From Eubacteriales bacterium (GTDB taxonomy: Bacteria > Bacillota > Clostridia > Lachnospirales > Lachnospiraceae): a stretch of 59,268 nucleotides of DNA. The notes below the pieces were generated by a model. That model ran no database searches and was not told where the DNA came from. It was given only the letters and a program-made list of their open reading frames with translations. A program made the translations under genes and the position numbers. Location: assembly GCA_030533235.1 (NCBI GenBank), contig JAUNJN010000009.1, positions 1-59,268 of the forward strand, written 5' to 3'. Shown here in pieces: positions 7,856 to 16,484 of this stretch (the stretch's first letter is position 1; each line of letters opens with the position of its first letter).

Positions 7856-8183
7856 CTTATACATCAATTGTTCAACTGAATCCATCAACTATTCTATAGT
7901 TTTTACCATATACATTTGATAACATTTTTATTTATCATTCAGTTGTTTTTCTCCTTCCATTTCGCTTTCGACGGCATCTGCTGAGTATACTCTGCCTTAA
8001 GCTGGCTGTTTAGATAGATAAAAGAATATGTCTCCCAGAGCCCGGTTCCGGCGGGGCTTATTAAAGTGCCATTTCTCACAGTACTGCCTTTCTCAGCATT
8101 TCAAAAAAATGGCAGATTGGCACTTTGGGAAGCTATACTCATTTTCAGATTACAACTTACGGAAACTCAAGCGGGTGCTTAAC
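7856..8183. other. Gene-free stretch with alternative hairpins at 8063-8126
   Basis: No credible gene. AAAGTGCCA (8063-8071) can pair with TGGCACTTT (8118-8126). The overlapping TGCCATTT (8067-8074) can instead pair with AAATGGCA (8107-8114), so the two hairpins exclude each other. It lies upstream of, not within, the mapped leader of the next gene. Confidence 0.4.
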
Positions 8184-8212
8184 TTGCAAAAGCAAAACAT
8201 TTGCACTATAAT
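8184..8212 (+). promoter_or_regulatory. Promoter of the MFS-LuxR gene
   Basis: TTGCAA, a 17-base spacer and a perfect TATAAT. The spacer contains TTTGCA, the complement of TGCAAA at the -35, a small inverted repeat that could be a regulator site. Confidence 0.7.
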
Positions 8213-8255
8213 ATTGTTATTATAGAGTAGTATTTGGGTAACAGGGGTTATATCA

Positions 8256-9719
8256 ATGCTGACAGGTTGCGAAAAGTTGTGGAAGTTATTGATTGAGAAG
8301 AATATGAAAAACAGTTTGTTTATGAATAAATCTACCAAACCAATGATGATACAGGGGCTGTGTTTTTCTCTCTGTTTTTTTGCATTTCAGCTTACGGAAT
8401 TTACTGTAAATGATCGTGCTGAGATTCTGTTCGGAGCTAAATGGGTCAATACCGTTTATTCTGTCGGTATTGCCTGCACGGCTCTTGGCTTTCTCTCCTT
8501 TTCATGGCTTCGGAGATTATTTGCCGGTGAACGAAAACGAAAGGTTATCATTTGCATTGTAGGGCTGATTTCTATTTTAACCTCTGTCGCCTTATTGACT
8601 ATAAATTCAAAAGTGCTGTTTTTGCCCTGCTCCTTCTTAGCACTTCTTTCTTACGGACATATTGGCGGAAAAATATATTATAGCGTTTCCATGACTTTTT
8701 CGGGGAGCGATTACACCGGGCGTTTTATCGGTATCGGGATGGGCTGCGCCGTATTACTGCAATTTGTTGTTCAAAATCTTTTTGTAACCAACGTCGCCTT
8801 TATCGCAAGCATAGTCATTAGCGCCGCTGTTTTGGTGTATTTTGTTATAAAACCGCCAAAGGATTGGATGTTTGAAAATCCGCTTCCCTACTCCTCCGAA
8901 AACAAGACGGATAAAAAAGAGGTATCTATATTGATTATGGCGACAATACTAATGTCACTGGTGATTGGATTGATAGATGGCGTGGTGGTAGCCAAACACG
9001 CAGAAGGAAGCCTTAGTGTTTCCTCTTATGCAAGACTGTTCTATGCGCTTAGTCTGCCCGTTGCAGGATTTGTTGCTGATATCAAGAATAGAAAATATCT
9101 GTCAATCGTAACAGTATGCACCCTGTTTATATCCACTATTTCCACAGCTCTTATGTCTGCCTCGGGTACTTTTTTCTGGGCAACGGCATTTATGTATGTT
9201 TACAGCGGTTTTTATGTTATGTTTTTAACAATATCCTTTATTGACCTGGCTCCCCGGACGAAACGGCCTGAGTTGTGGGCGAGTATGGGCAGAGTCATAC
9301 GAAGTCTGACCACCGCTTTTACGGCGATTCCTGTAGTAGGGCTGTTTGAGCAATTTGGAAGCATCGCCCTGGTTGCAGGAAGTTGTATTTTATCCGTGAT
9401 GACCTTACTGGTTTTATTTCGATCCATTAGTTTTTCCATACTTCCACAGGAATCAGCAAAGGAGACTTCCGACGACGCATCCGCACCTCTTACCCGGGAG
9501 GAAGTAATACAAGCATACGCTAAACATTACGGCTTTACTCCGCGAGAATCTGAGGTCTTTGAAAAACTCATATCCACCGAGGACGGCACTCAGCAAATTG
9601 CGGACAGCCTTTACATATCCCGCCGTGTATTGCAAAGATATATTGCCGCCATCTATGAAAAGACAGATACGAAATCCCGAATCGGTTTGTTTCAGAATTT
9701 CATCGCTTTTAATAAATAG
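8256..9719 (+). CDS. MFS-like membrane protein fused to a LuxR-type HTH domain
   Basis: A 487-aa fusion. Residues about 30-405 form roughly ten to twelve hydrophobic segments resembling a major facilitator fold. A short polar linker follows, then a C-terminal LuxR/GerE helix-turn-helix (YGFTPRESEVFEKLI, QQIADSLYISRRVLQRYIAA). The role is most likely a one-component membrane sensor-regulator that responds to a small molecule; this class is known mainly from gut Actinobacteria and Firmicutes. AGGGG lies 8 bases before the ATG and a strong promoter precedes it. Two terminators follow, then the surface-protein gene, which is an attractive target. Confidence 0.85.
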   Translation: MLTGCEKLWKLLIEKNMKNSLFMNKSTKPMMIQGLCFSLCFFAFQLTEFTVNDRAEILFGAKWVNTVYSVGIACTALGFLSFSWLRRLFAGERKRKVIICIVGLISILTSVALLTINSKVLFLPCSFLALLSYGHIGGKIYYSVSMTFSGSDYTGRFIGIGMGCAVLLQFVVQNLFVTNVAFIASIVISAAVLVYFVIKPPKDWMFENPLPYSSENKTDKKEVSILIMATILMSLVIGLIDGVVVAKHAEGSLSVSSYARLFYALSLPVAGFVADIKNRKYLSIVTVCTLFISTISTALMSASGTFFWATAFMYVYSGFYVMFLTISFIDLAPRTKRPELWASMGRVIRSLTTAFTAIPVVGLFEQFGSIALVAGSCILSVMTLLVLFRSISFSILPQESAKETSDDASAPLTREEVIQAYAKHYGFTPRESEVFEKLISTEDGTQQIADSLYISRRVLQRYIAAIYEKTDTKSRIGLFQNFIAFNK

Positions 9720-9740
9720 AACATCCATTTGTAATCTGCA

Positions 9741-9776
9741 CACCGTCTTTCACTGTAAAGGCGGTGTTTTTTGTTT
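9741..9776 (+). terminator. Intrinsic terminator of the MFS-LuxR gene
   Basis: CACCGTCTTT pairs with AAAGGCGGTG (one G-U) and is followed by TTTTTTGTTTT. It lies 21 bases after the stop codon. Confidence 0.8.
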
Positions 9777-9814
9777 TATAGGAAATAAATGCTGACGCAT
9801 ACCGCTCGGGCGCG

Positions 9815-9839
9815 AAAGAGTCGCAAGCGACTCTTTTTT
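9815..9839 (+). terminator. Second intrinsic terminator
   Basis: A perfect AAAGAGTCGC/GCGACTCTTT stem with a 2-base loop and a T run. With the preceding hairpin it isolates the surface-protein gene from upstream transcription. Confidence 0.8.
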
Positions 9840-9912
9840 GGGATTTTCTTCACTTTGGCACACTTGTGACCTACAAAAATGCAAAGAAAATGCGTAAAAT
9901 TGGAATCACTAT

Positions 9913-9940
9913 TTGACATTCACACTACTCCTAATAGTAT
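9913..9940 (+). promoter_or_regulatory. Promoter of the surface-protein gene
   Basis: TTGACA, a 16-base spacer and TAGTAT, about 40 bases before the ribosome site at 9965. Confidence 0.5.
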
Positions 9941-9980
9941 GAATGAGCAAAAATTTACAGACAAAGGAGAAGAGAACAAT

Positions 9981-11303
9981 ATGATGAAAAACAAATCAAA
10001 TGTAAAATGGAAAAAGCGGGCAGCTACCATTGTAATGAGCTTATGCCTGCTGATGGGACTGATGCCAATAACGGTATTTGCAGCAGGCAGTTCTGCACAG
10101 CTTCCTGTCTACACGATTGGAGAGGCAGGCGGCGGCTATGTTGAAAGTCCTGGTGTAACGGCTACCTTTACATCAAGTACGGAATTCAATCTTGGAGCGT
10201 TTCATGATGACTACAACGATTATGGTGTGCAACTTGATTACTATAATCCTAATGTTTATGATTCGCCAGAGGAAGGCTTTGACATACTTGTGGAATGCAA
10301 CATTTCACTTCAGTTTACTAATCCTACGGGTGACAGTCCTACGGGTGACAGCATAAGTGGTGAGATAACCATCCCCCTGCCTAGTGGCTACGATGGCGCA
10401 ACGGCAAGAACTATAGATGGTGTCACGGCGATATCCTATAACGAAACCACCGTCACCTTCCCGGTAACACTAGTAGTATATAGCGGTAACGCTTTCACAC
10501 AATTATATGTGGAATACAAAGAAAAACCACAGCACACACACAGCTATGGCGACTGGCAGAAAGATGAAACGAATCATTGGCGGGAATGTGCCTGCGGCGA
10601 AAAAGCGGATTCTGCAGCGCATTCCTATGATAACGATGCAGATACAACCTGTAATGTCTGCGGCTATGTGAGAACAGTACAACCACAGCACACACACAGC
10701 TATGGCGACTGGCAGAAAGATGAAACAAATCATTGGCGGGAATGTGCCTGCGGCGAAAAAGCGGATTCTGCAGCGCATTCCTATGATAACGATGCAGATA
10801 CAACCTGTAATGTCTGCGGCTATGTGAGAACAGTAACGGCTTCGACACCGTCCATTACTGGGGGACAAAATGAAAAGTGGACACAGGGTTCCGCAAATGA
10901 ACTTGTATTTACCTCAAATGCACCACTTTCAGAATTTATCAGCGTCACCATTGACGGTCAGGTTGTTGATGAGAAAAACTATGTCAAAGAAGAGGGTAGC
11001 ACGATTATAAAACTCAAAGCTGATTATCTTTCAACGCTGTCAGCAGGAAACCATACCATCAGCATCAATTCCACAAGTGGTTCTGCAACCACGGACTTTA
11101 CCATTGAAGAGACAGCAACAACTTCATCCGGTGCGACAACAGCAGTTTCACCCGACGCGACAACAGCAGTTTCACCCGATGTAAATTCTCCAAAAACAGG
11201 AGACAACAACAACTTGTTTTTATGGACCACTATGTTGTGCATATCCGGCTTTGCAATCTTCGGTACACTTATTTACAGCAAAAAGGAAAAAAACATAAAA
11301 TAA
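9981..11303 (+). CDS. Sortase-anchored surface protein with duplicated Cys-rich repeats
   Basis: A 440-aa exported protein. It has a basic, hydrophobic signal peptide ending near VFAA, a beta-rich N-terminal domain, two copies of a 52-residue His/Cys repeat, a beta domain and a Ser/Thr/Ala stalk. The repeat has the form HTHSYGDWQKDETNHW ... CNVCGYV with paired CxC/CxxC cysteines. The C-terminus has SPKTG at about 403, a hydrophobic segment and a KKEK tail, a sortase signal with Ser in place of Leu. The ATG at 9981 follows AAAGGAG; the frame extends 34 codons upstream without a ribosome site. It is isolated by terminators on both sides and is probably controlled by the MFS-LuxR regulator upstream. 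The ligand is unknown. Confidence 0.85.
   Translation: MMKNKSNVKWKKRAATIVMSLCLLMGLMPITVFAAGSSAQLPVYTIGEAGGGYVESPGVTATFTSSTEFNLGAFHDDYNDYGVQLDYYNPNVYDSPEEGFDILVECNISLQFTNPTGDSPTGDSISGEITIPLPSGYDGATARTIDGVTAISYNETTVTFPVTLVVYSGNAFTQLYVEYKEKPQHTHSYGDWQKDETNHWRECACGEKADSAAHSYDNDADTTCNVCGYVRTVQPQHTHSYGDWQKDETNHWRECACGEKADSAAHSYDNDADTTCNVCGYVRTVTASTPSITGGQNEKWTQGSANELVFTSNAPLSEFISVTIDGQVVDEKNYVKEEGSTIIKLKADYLSTLSAGNHTISINSTSGSATTDFTIEETATTSSGATTAVSPDATTAVSPDVNSPKTGDNNNLFLWTTMLCISGFAIFGTLIYSKKEKNIK
10527..10835. repeat. 156-bp tandem duplication inside the surface-protein gene
   Basis: 10527-10682 repeats at 10683-10838 with only a couple of differences (for example ACG versus ACA for threonine). 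The near identity implies a recent in-frame duplication of one 52-residue domain, so copy number may vary between strains. Confidence 0.9.
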
Positions 11304-11331
11304 TTATACGAGCATCCAAAAGTCCTTAAAG

Positions 11332-11369
11332 AAAAAATCGCTTAGACCATGAGGTTTAAGCGATTTTTT
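11332..11369. terminator. Bidirectional intrinsic terminator
   Basis: AAAAAATCGCTTA pairs with TAAGCGATTTTTT around a 12-base loop. It serves the surface-protein gene rightwards and the polysaccharide deacetylase locus leftwards. Confidence 0.85.
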
Positions 11370-11416
11370 GGTATAATTAATTATGCGACTAACTAATATT
11401 TTTGAACTGCTGAAAT

Positions 11417-12381
11417 TTATTTTCGTTTGTATTGTATAGGTTTTAAGTTTTTATCTAATAAGCAGAATTCATATCCTTCTTCTGCCAGGATTTCCAAGAG
11501 CATTGGAATATCCTTTAAGGTTGCGTTTTTTCCAACACCATCGTGCATCAACACAACCGGTTGGTCAAAGCTACCTACATTTGTGCAGACATTTTCCAGA
11601 ATATTTTCTGTGGTAGTGAGGTTGCTACCATCTCCGGAGCTGACATTCCAATCATAGTAAATAAAGCCTCGACGCTCCATTTCAGCAATAATATCATTTA
11701 CGATAGATTTCTTGCCCTTGGTGCTGCCACCGGGGAAGCGAAACAGAGTAGGGCGTACACCGGTTTCTTCATAGACCCAGTTATAAACCTTTTCAAAATC
11801 CTCTAAAAATGCATCCACGGATTTGTAGATTTTATTGTAGTCATGGCTATAAGAGTGAAGCGCAATGGTATGACCACGGTCTACAATTTCCTTCAGATAA
11901 GAAGTGTATTCTTCGTCATCGGTATAGACAACAAAAAAGGTTACTTTTGCATCGTATTTATCTAGAAGGTCCAGGACTTCCGGAGTTAAGTCGGAAGGAC
12001 CGTCATCAAAAGTCAGATAGACTTTCAAATCAGAAGCAGTTCCATCTTCAGAGTATGTGGCTCCGGCATAAAGATCCGGATATTTTTTTCATAGTTGGAA
12101 GTATTATCGTCTTCATCATCTTCCGCTTCGTCTTCATCATTTATGGTGGTTTGACAATCAGCAAGTTGGGTTGTCAATTCATTGATATAATCTGTTTGCC
12201 CGGAAATAAAATCTTCCTTTTGCTGCAACTGTTCCTGCAAAGAAGCAATGTCGGTCTGTAAAGTTTTATTTTCAGCCTTTGTGTCAGCTTCTTTCTGCTT
12301 ATATGTAAAAAAGAAAAGTCCACCAAGAATAAGTAGGCTCACAAGTAATAGTGATAATAAAATTACTGGTAATTTTTTCAT
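11417..12381 (-). pseudogene. Membrane-anchored polysaccharide deacetylase, split by a one-base frameshift
   Basis: The N-terminal frame (12381-12025) has a transmembrane anchor, a coiled coil (LQTDIASLQEQLQQKEDF) and an acidic linker. The catalytic NodB domain (to 11417) has motifs TFDDG, HSYSHDY, RFPGG, a DWN segment and LMHDG. They join at a run of seven A on the coding strand (12083-12089). One more A would give KKYPDLYAGATYSEDG leading straight into the catalytic domain, which otherwise has no proper start. The intact protein would be about 320 aa and act on peptidoglycan or another N-acetylated glycan at the cell surface. It could be a null allele, a phase-variable tract, slippage, or a sequencing error. 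Confidence 0.85.
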
Positions 12382-12395
12382 AAGAAATCTCCTTT

Positions 12396-12433
12396 AGTTG
12401 AACGTCCCTCCAAAAATGGTGTATCGTTCAACT
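12396..12433. promoter_or_regulatory. Inverted repeat upstream of the deacetylase gene
   Basis: Perfect 9-bp arms AGTTGAACG and CGTTCAACT are separated by 20 bases, just upstream of the deacetylase ribosome site. It is either an operator or a leader hairpin. A TTGACA at 12477 on the plus strand may belong to the divergent gene at 12620. Confidence 0.45.
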
Positions 12434-12619
12434 GACATTTTCAAAATGAAAAATGAAAAATATACAAAAAAAACTCTTGACAATATAGTAAGAAATCTGT
12501 TATTCCATTTTGGTTACTCAAAAATTGTAGTAACTTTAATTATAAAATAACGAGTATTTAAAGATTTTTGAAACGTAACTCAGAGTGTATTATAAACAAA
12601 ATTTAAAGGAGGAGAAAAT

Positions 12620-13150
12620 ATGGGAAGTAAAATCAAAATCAGGGAAAAAAGATTTCTGGCTTTTTTGCTTGCTTTTGTATTTGTGCTTGTACAGATTGCA
12701 CCTACAGAAGTGAAGGCGAAGACGTATACATTGGATGATGTTACGAACTTCGGTACAGATACAGTGCAGCCGGGGGATACTCTGGTGTTTAATTCAAATT
12801 CAAGCAAAGTATCCGGTTTTTCCATATCTTATTGTGATATTGATGGCTCAACATTGTCGGCTATGTCTGCCGAAGCTGCCAGCGCTGAAGATAAGCAAGC
12901 ATCATTTACAGTAGAGAGTTATTCGGACGTGGCTTATGCTGGAACCAAAATGCCTGCAGAACAGTTTAAAGAATGGAAAATTACCAGCCTGTATTCAGTA
13001 AGCGGAGGTTATCTTCAATCAATAACACTTACGGCCGTTGGTTATACAAAATCAAATATTACATATGAATTGGATGGTGGCGAAAATGCAGCAACAAACC
13101 CTACAGAATACACATACGGAGCGTTGTACCGCGAAGCAATATCAAAATAG
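12620..13150 (+). CDS. Secreted protein with a truncated InlB-type B-repeat
   Basis: A 176-aa exported protein with a basic N-terminus, a hydrophobic signal (FLAFLLAFVFVLVQIAP) and a beta-rich mature part. It ends NITYELDGGENAATNPTEYT, the opening of a Listeria-Bacteroides (Flg_new) B-repeat, then stops after YREAISK. Such repeats normally continue for about 70 residues and are followed by anchors, so this is most likely the 5' stub of a larger surface protein. AAAGGAGGAG precedes the ATG. The next gene is convergent. Confidence 0.7.
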   Translation: MGSKIKIREKRFLAFLLAFVFVLVQIAPTEVKAKTYTLDDVTNFGTDTVQPGDTLVFNSNSSKVSGFSISYCDIDGSTLSAMSAEAASAEDKQASFTVESYSDVAYAGTKMPAEQFKEWKITSLYSVSGGYLQSITLTAVGYTKSNITYELDGGENAATNPTEYTYGALYREAISK

Positions 13151-13171
13151 GTATCAACCATAAAAAACAGC

Positions 13172-13948
13172 TCATTTTTTCATTTCCTCCTTAATACAAG
13201 TTATCGTTCTTTGAAATAAAGGATTCGAGTTGATGAATTGTGCCATGCTTTTATCTTCAGACAACACCATTTTCTCTAACTGATGTATTATATTTTTTGC
13301 ATCCAGAATCTTTTCCTTCATTTCATTCCTTGTATACATTTTATCCCACGCAGGATAAAATGTATTTATCTCTTTCAGGTTTTCTATTTTATCAAGAGAT
13401 TTTTTTGTCTTTTTTAAATCGGTAAAGATAGGTATATCACCTTTTACCGGAACCGCATCTCCAATAAAGGCAACATCATTTATACAATATGTCATCCCGT
13501 CTTTTGAATGCCCCGGAGTTCCGATTACATGCACCTCAACATCATCAGATATATTTATCTTATCTCCGTCCTTCACCGTATAATCCACAACACAAGACTT
13601 TCCCGCGATATTATAGAAATTCGGTATAGGGCGTTCTCTGTATTGTAAATCAATATCTTCTATCCATGCTTTCTCTCCTATACCTGCATAGACAGCGGCT
13701 CCGTATCTTTCACGGAAATAGCAGGCAGTCCCAATATGATCAGGGTGTGCATGAGTCAACAAAATTGCTTTAACACTTCCTATATCGTAACCATCCTCCA
13801 TAAGTACTTTTTCAATTATCTTTTCGCTTCCATAAACACCCGTATCAATCATATAACAATCCGTTTGTGTCTCAAGCAGATATACATATACATACCTTTT
13901 TATGTCTTTCGTTACATGAAAGTCAATCTTAATCCGTCTTACCTTCAT
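13172..13948 (-). CDS. MBL-fold metallo-hydrolase
   Basis: A 258-aa cytoplasmic metallo-beta-lactamase-fold protein. The zinc signature is LLTHAHPDHIG near residue 65, followed by GTPGHSKDGMTY (third histidine) and FIGDAVPVKGD (bridging Asp). The length is normal for a glyoxalase-II-like hydrolase, and its substrate cannot be read from sequence. AGGAGG precedes the ATG by 8 bases. A 32-bp palindrome directly upstream contains the same core as the operator of the TetR gene behind it, so the TetR protein very likely represses this gene. Confidence 0.87.
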   Translation of the reverse strand: MKVRRIKIDFHVTKDIKRYVYVYLLETQTDCYMIDTGVYGSEKIIEKVLMEDGYDIGSVKAILLTHAHPDHIGTACYFRERYGAAVYAGIGEKAWIEDIDLQYRERPIPNFYNIAGKSCVVDYTVKDGDKINISDDVEVHVIGTPGHSKDGMTYCINDVAFIGDAVPVKGDIPIFTDLKKTKKSLDKIENLKEINTFYPAWDKMYTRNEMKEKILDAKNIIHQLEKMVLSEDKSMAQFINSNPLFQRTITCIKEEMKK

Positions 13949-13971
13949 TTCATTTTCCTCCTGTATGATAT

Positions 13972-14003
13972 ACCCTTATGCAAGTATCCACTTGCATAAG
14001 GGT
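13972..14003. promoter_or_regulatory. TetR operator 1, upstream of the MBL gene
   Basis: Perfect 14-bp arms ACCCTTATGCAAGT and ACTTGCATAAGGGT surround ATCC. The core TGCAAGTA..(C/T)ACTTGCA is shared with the site at 14637. A weaker hairpin at 14010-14036 may terminate the TetR transcript. Confidence 0.75.
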
Positions 14004-14043
14004 TAAAATATTAACGTGCCGTTGTGCACGCTAATATCTGTTG

Positions 14044-14619
14044 CTATATTTTTATTCCGGATATAAATGTATCTACTGAACTGATAATATATTCCTTTTC
14101 CGATACACGAACCAAATTATTGCCAAAAGAAGCCTTTAAAAATGCAAACCCAAAATTCATGGCTATAAACTGTATCGAAATACTCTCCACATCACAGTCA
14201 CGCATCTTTCCTTTTTGAATCATTTCGCTAAAGTATTTTGTCAATATCTTTTTGAAAATCATAGGAACCTTCATAATTCCAGAAATCGTGACACCCTCAA
14301 GTTCAGCCGACCTGAGTCCAATTGATATCTTTACCATCTGCGGTGTAACCTTGTCCTGATAAATCTTCGAAAAAGAAATCAGGTCTTCCCGAAGGTTTTC
14401 CGAACAGGAAAAATCTTCTTCGGACAATCCCGGATTCCATTTTGGCAGTTCCATGGCAGCCAATACGATTTCCTTTTTTCCTTGGAACTTTCTGAAAATA
14501 GTACACTCATTGACTCCCGCCTGTCTGGCTATATTTTTAGTCGTTGTGCCGGAATATCCCTTATTTATAATAAGATTCATAGTCGCATCTATGATTTTTA
14601 ACTGTGTTTCATCATACAT
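14044..14619 (-). CDS. TetR/AcrR-family repressor
   Basis: About 191 aa. The N-terminal helix-turn-helix covers residues about 5-52: KIIDATMNLIINKGYSG, TTKNIARQAGVNECTIFRKF and KKEIVLAA. A helical ligand-binding domain follows. The ATG at 14619 (MYDETQ) is preferred over an in-frame ATG 21 codons upstream, which would lie inside the promoter. The promoter (14654-14682) abuts an 18-bp perfect palindrome, so the gene is autoregulated. The related palindrome before the MBL-fold gene points to that hydrolase as its partner. Confidence 0.88.
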   Translation of the reverse strand: MYDETQLKIIDATMNLIINKGYSGTTTKNIARQAGVNECTIFRKFQGKKEIVLAAMELPKWNPGLSEEDFSCSENLREDLISFSKIYQDKVTPQMVKISIGLRSAELEGVTISGIMKVPMIFKKILTKYFSEMIQKGKMRDCDVESISIQFIAMNFGFAFLKASFGNNLVRVSEKEYIISSVDTFISGIKI

Positions 14620-14636
14620 ATAGCTCTTTCTCTCTG

Positions 14637-14654
14637 TGCAAGTATTTACTTGCA
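14637..14654. promoter_or_regulatory. TetR operator 2, autoregulatory
   Basis: TGCAAGTATTTACTTGCA is a perfect 18-bp palindrome immediately downstream of the -10 hexamer of the TetR promoter, so a bound dimer would block initiation. Confidence 0.8.
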
Positions 14655-14682
14655 TAATATACCATACAAGATCTGATGTCAA
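14654..14682 (-). promoter_or_regulatory. Promoter of the TetR gene
   Basis: The minus strand shows consensus TTGACA (14677-14682), a 17-base spacer and TATTAT (14654-14659). The operator begins at the last base of the -10. Confidence 0.8.
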
Positions 14683-14866
14683 TAGCTTTAAACTTCTCTC
14701 TTATTGGACCAGGTGCATTTTTTATTCTCTACATTCAGAATCGAATTGTCAACTTGAATTAATTGTGGATAATTAATCCAAAAATGATATAATAAATATA
14801 TTATTGTTTCATAACAATCCAGGTGAAACAACAAACGAATAATTATATTCAAGGGGGATACAAGAA

Positions 14867-15592
14867 ATGAGGAATATGAACAACAAGTCCGGACTAATTC
14901 GGATGTGCATTATCATGGCGGTATATATCGGATTAAGCACGTTTATTGCCAGCAGGGACATCCGTGCGTTTAAGAGAAGTAATGGGGAGGTTGTCTATGC
15001 AACAATCAAATCGACATCTACTTATTCAGAAAGACGTGGAACCGGCAGGCACCGTCATACAAGACTTACTCAAACTGCGGAGGTTGAATATACATATAAC
15101 GGAGAAACACAAACAGCCACCGTATATAAGCCATTTGCAAAGAAGGTCGGCGACATAATAAAACTTGGAATTACAGAGAATGGACGTATTTTGGTACTCC
15201 ATATGAAGTTTAACCTTTCATTTTTGATTATAACGGCTTTTTTTATCGGATTTCTAATCGTACTTCGGATAAAAACTACAAACAAAAAAGAAAAAGCAAT
15301 AACCCACGATCCTGTACTGGATTCGTACATGCAAGGGTCTCAAGATGATTTTTTTGACAATACAAAAAGCGATTTAAGTAATATACTCAATTTAAACCAA
15401 CATGAAAATGATATGCGCGATATGGAAATAACAAAGTCCAAGTCAGAACTTCAAACAGCAGCCATGATAGCTCAGCATACAATCAACAATCAATCCAACA
15501 ACACGAAAGAGGACGTTGACGAAGTACCAAAGCTCAAATTCGAACTAAAAAAGCCTCTAAATCACACAGACACCACCGGAGAGAACAAGTGA
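14867..15592 (+). CDS. DUF3592-like membrane protein
   Basis: A 241-aa protein with two transmembrane segments (about residues 10-27 and 116-135). The loop between them (EVVYATIKSTSTYSERR ... VEYTYNGETQTATVY ... KKVGDIIKLGI) resembles the DUF3592 beta domain, known from many Firmicutes without a defined role. The C-terminal half is a charged cytoplasmic tail. A GGGGG ribosome site precedes the ATG and a TATAAT lies near 14790. It is followed by the NERD gene and probably co-transcribed with it. Confidence 0.65.
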   Translation: MRNMNNKSGLIRMCIIMAVYIGLSTFIASRDIRAFKRSNGEVVYATIKSTSTYSERRGTGRHRHTRLTQTAEVEYTYNGETQTATVYKPFAKKVGDIIKLGITENGRILVLHMKFNLSFLIITAFFIGFLIVLRIKTTNKKEKAITHDPVLDSYMQGSQDDFFDNTKSDLSNILNLNQHENDMRDMEITKSKSELQTAAMIAQHTINNQSNNTKEDVDEVPKLKFELKKPLNHTDTTGENK

Positions 15593-15626
15593 GTACCATT
15601 TTAAGCAATGAAAGATAGAGAATGTT

Positions 15627-16391
15627 ATGAATTATAAAAAAACAATTGGTAGTATAATTTTTCACAATCCGATGACAGGAATTGACAAAGGTATGTTTGG
15701 TGAGTTTAAGATTATTACCCGATTGCGCGGATTTTCGCCATACAACTATTATGTTTCAAACTGCTATGTGCCAAAGCCTGACGGAACAACATCGGAAATT
15801 GATACGGTTATGGTTCATGAAACAGGTGTGTATGTGTTTGAATCAAAGAATTACACCGGTTACATATTTGGTTCTGAAATCAATAAAAGCTGGACCGTGA
15901 CGCATTATGCGGGTGCAGGCAAGGTTAATAAATATCAGTTTTACAACCCGATTATGCAAAACAAAATGCATATGGAATACCTTCGGAATTATCTGAAAAC
16001 AGATGCACCGATGTTTTCGTATATTGTGTTTCATGAAAACTGTACATTCAAAGACATAAACTACGATACAAGCAAGGTTTGTGTTTGCAAATACGATGAA
16101 CTGTCGCGAAAAATCGGAATAGATATCAATCATCGAAAAAATGTATTATCGCAGGAGCAGATGAAACTGTTGTTTGGCGAAATCGATCAGCTTGCACACA
16201 AATCTGCAGTTGAGAAAATACGTCATATACAAGCAATCCATGAGAAGAAACAGCAAGTAAATAACCATATTTGCCCAAACTGCGGCAATGCACTTGTTAT
16301 CCGAACTGCGAAATCAGGTCCAAACACCGGCAATCAGTTCTATGGTTGCTCCAATTATCCAAAATGCAGATTTACTTCAAAAAAATTTTAA
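15627..16391 (+). CDS. NERD-domain protein with C-terminal topoisomerase-type zinc finger
   Basis: A 254-aa protein. The nuclease-related NERD domain occupies about residues 20-135, with GMFGEFKII, then PDGTTSEIDTVMVHETGVYV and FESKNYTG. These hold the E-ID-ExK residues typical of a PD-(D/E)xK-like core. The C-terminus is a C4 zinc finger, ICPNCGNALVIRTAKSG ... YGCSNYPKC, as in topoisomerase I tails. It probably binds or cleaves nucleic acid. The ribosome site is weak. Three neighbours (membrane protein, NERD, sigma factor) run in one direction. Confidence 0.85.
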   Translation: MNYKKTIGSIIFHNPMTGIDKGMFGEFKIITRLRGFSPYNYYVSNCYVPKPDGTTSEIDTVMVHETGVYVFESKNYTGYIFGSEINKSWTVTHYAGAGKVNKYQFYNPIMQNKMHMEYLRNYLKTDAPMFSYIVFHENCTFKDINYDTSKVCVCKYDELSRKIGIDINHRKNVLSQEQMKLLFGEIDQLAHKSAVEKIRHIQAIHEKKQQVNNHICPNCGNALVIRTAKSGPNTGNQFYGCSNYPKCRFTSKKF

Positions 16392-16484
16392 TAAAACCCA
16401 ATAAAAATAAAATTTATACCGTCTATATAATGAAAAGCAAAATAGGTATATCAAAGACAAAAGAATAAAGGATGGTTTTCAATT

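Noticed and set aside
10495-10868. Two long minus-strand frames with exact internal repeats
   Set aside because: They mirror the 156-bp duplication of the surface-protein gene and have no ribosome site.
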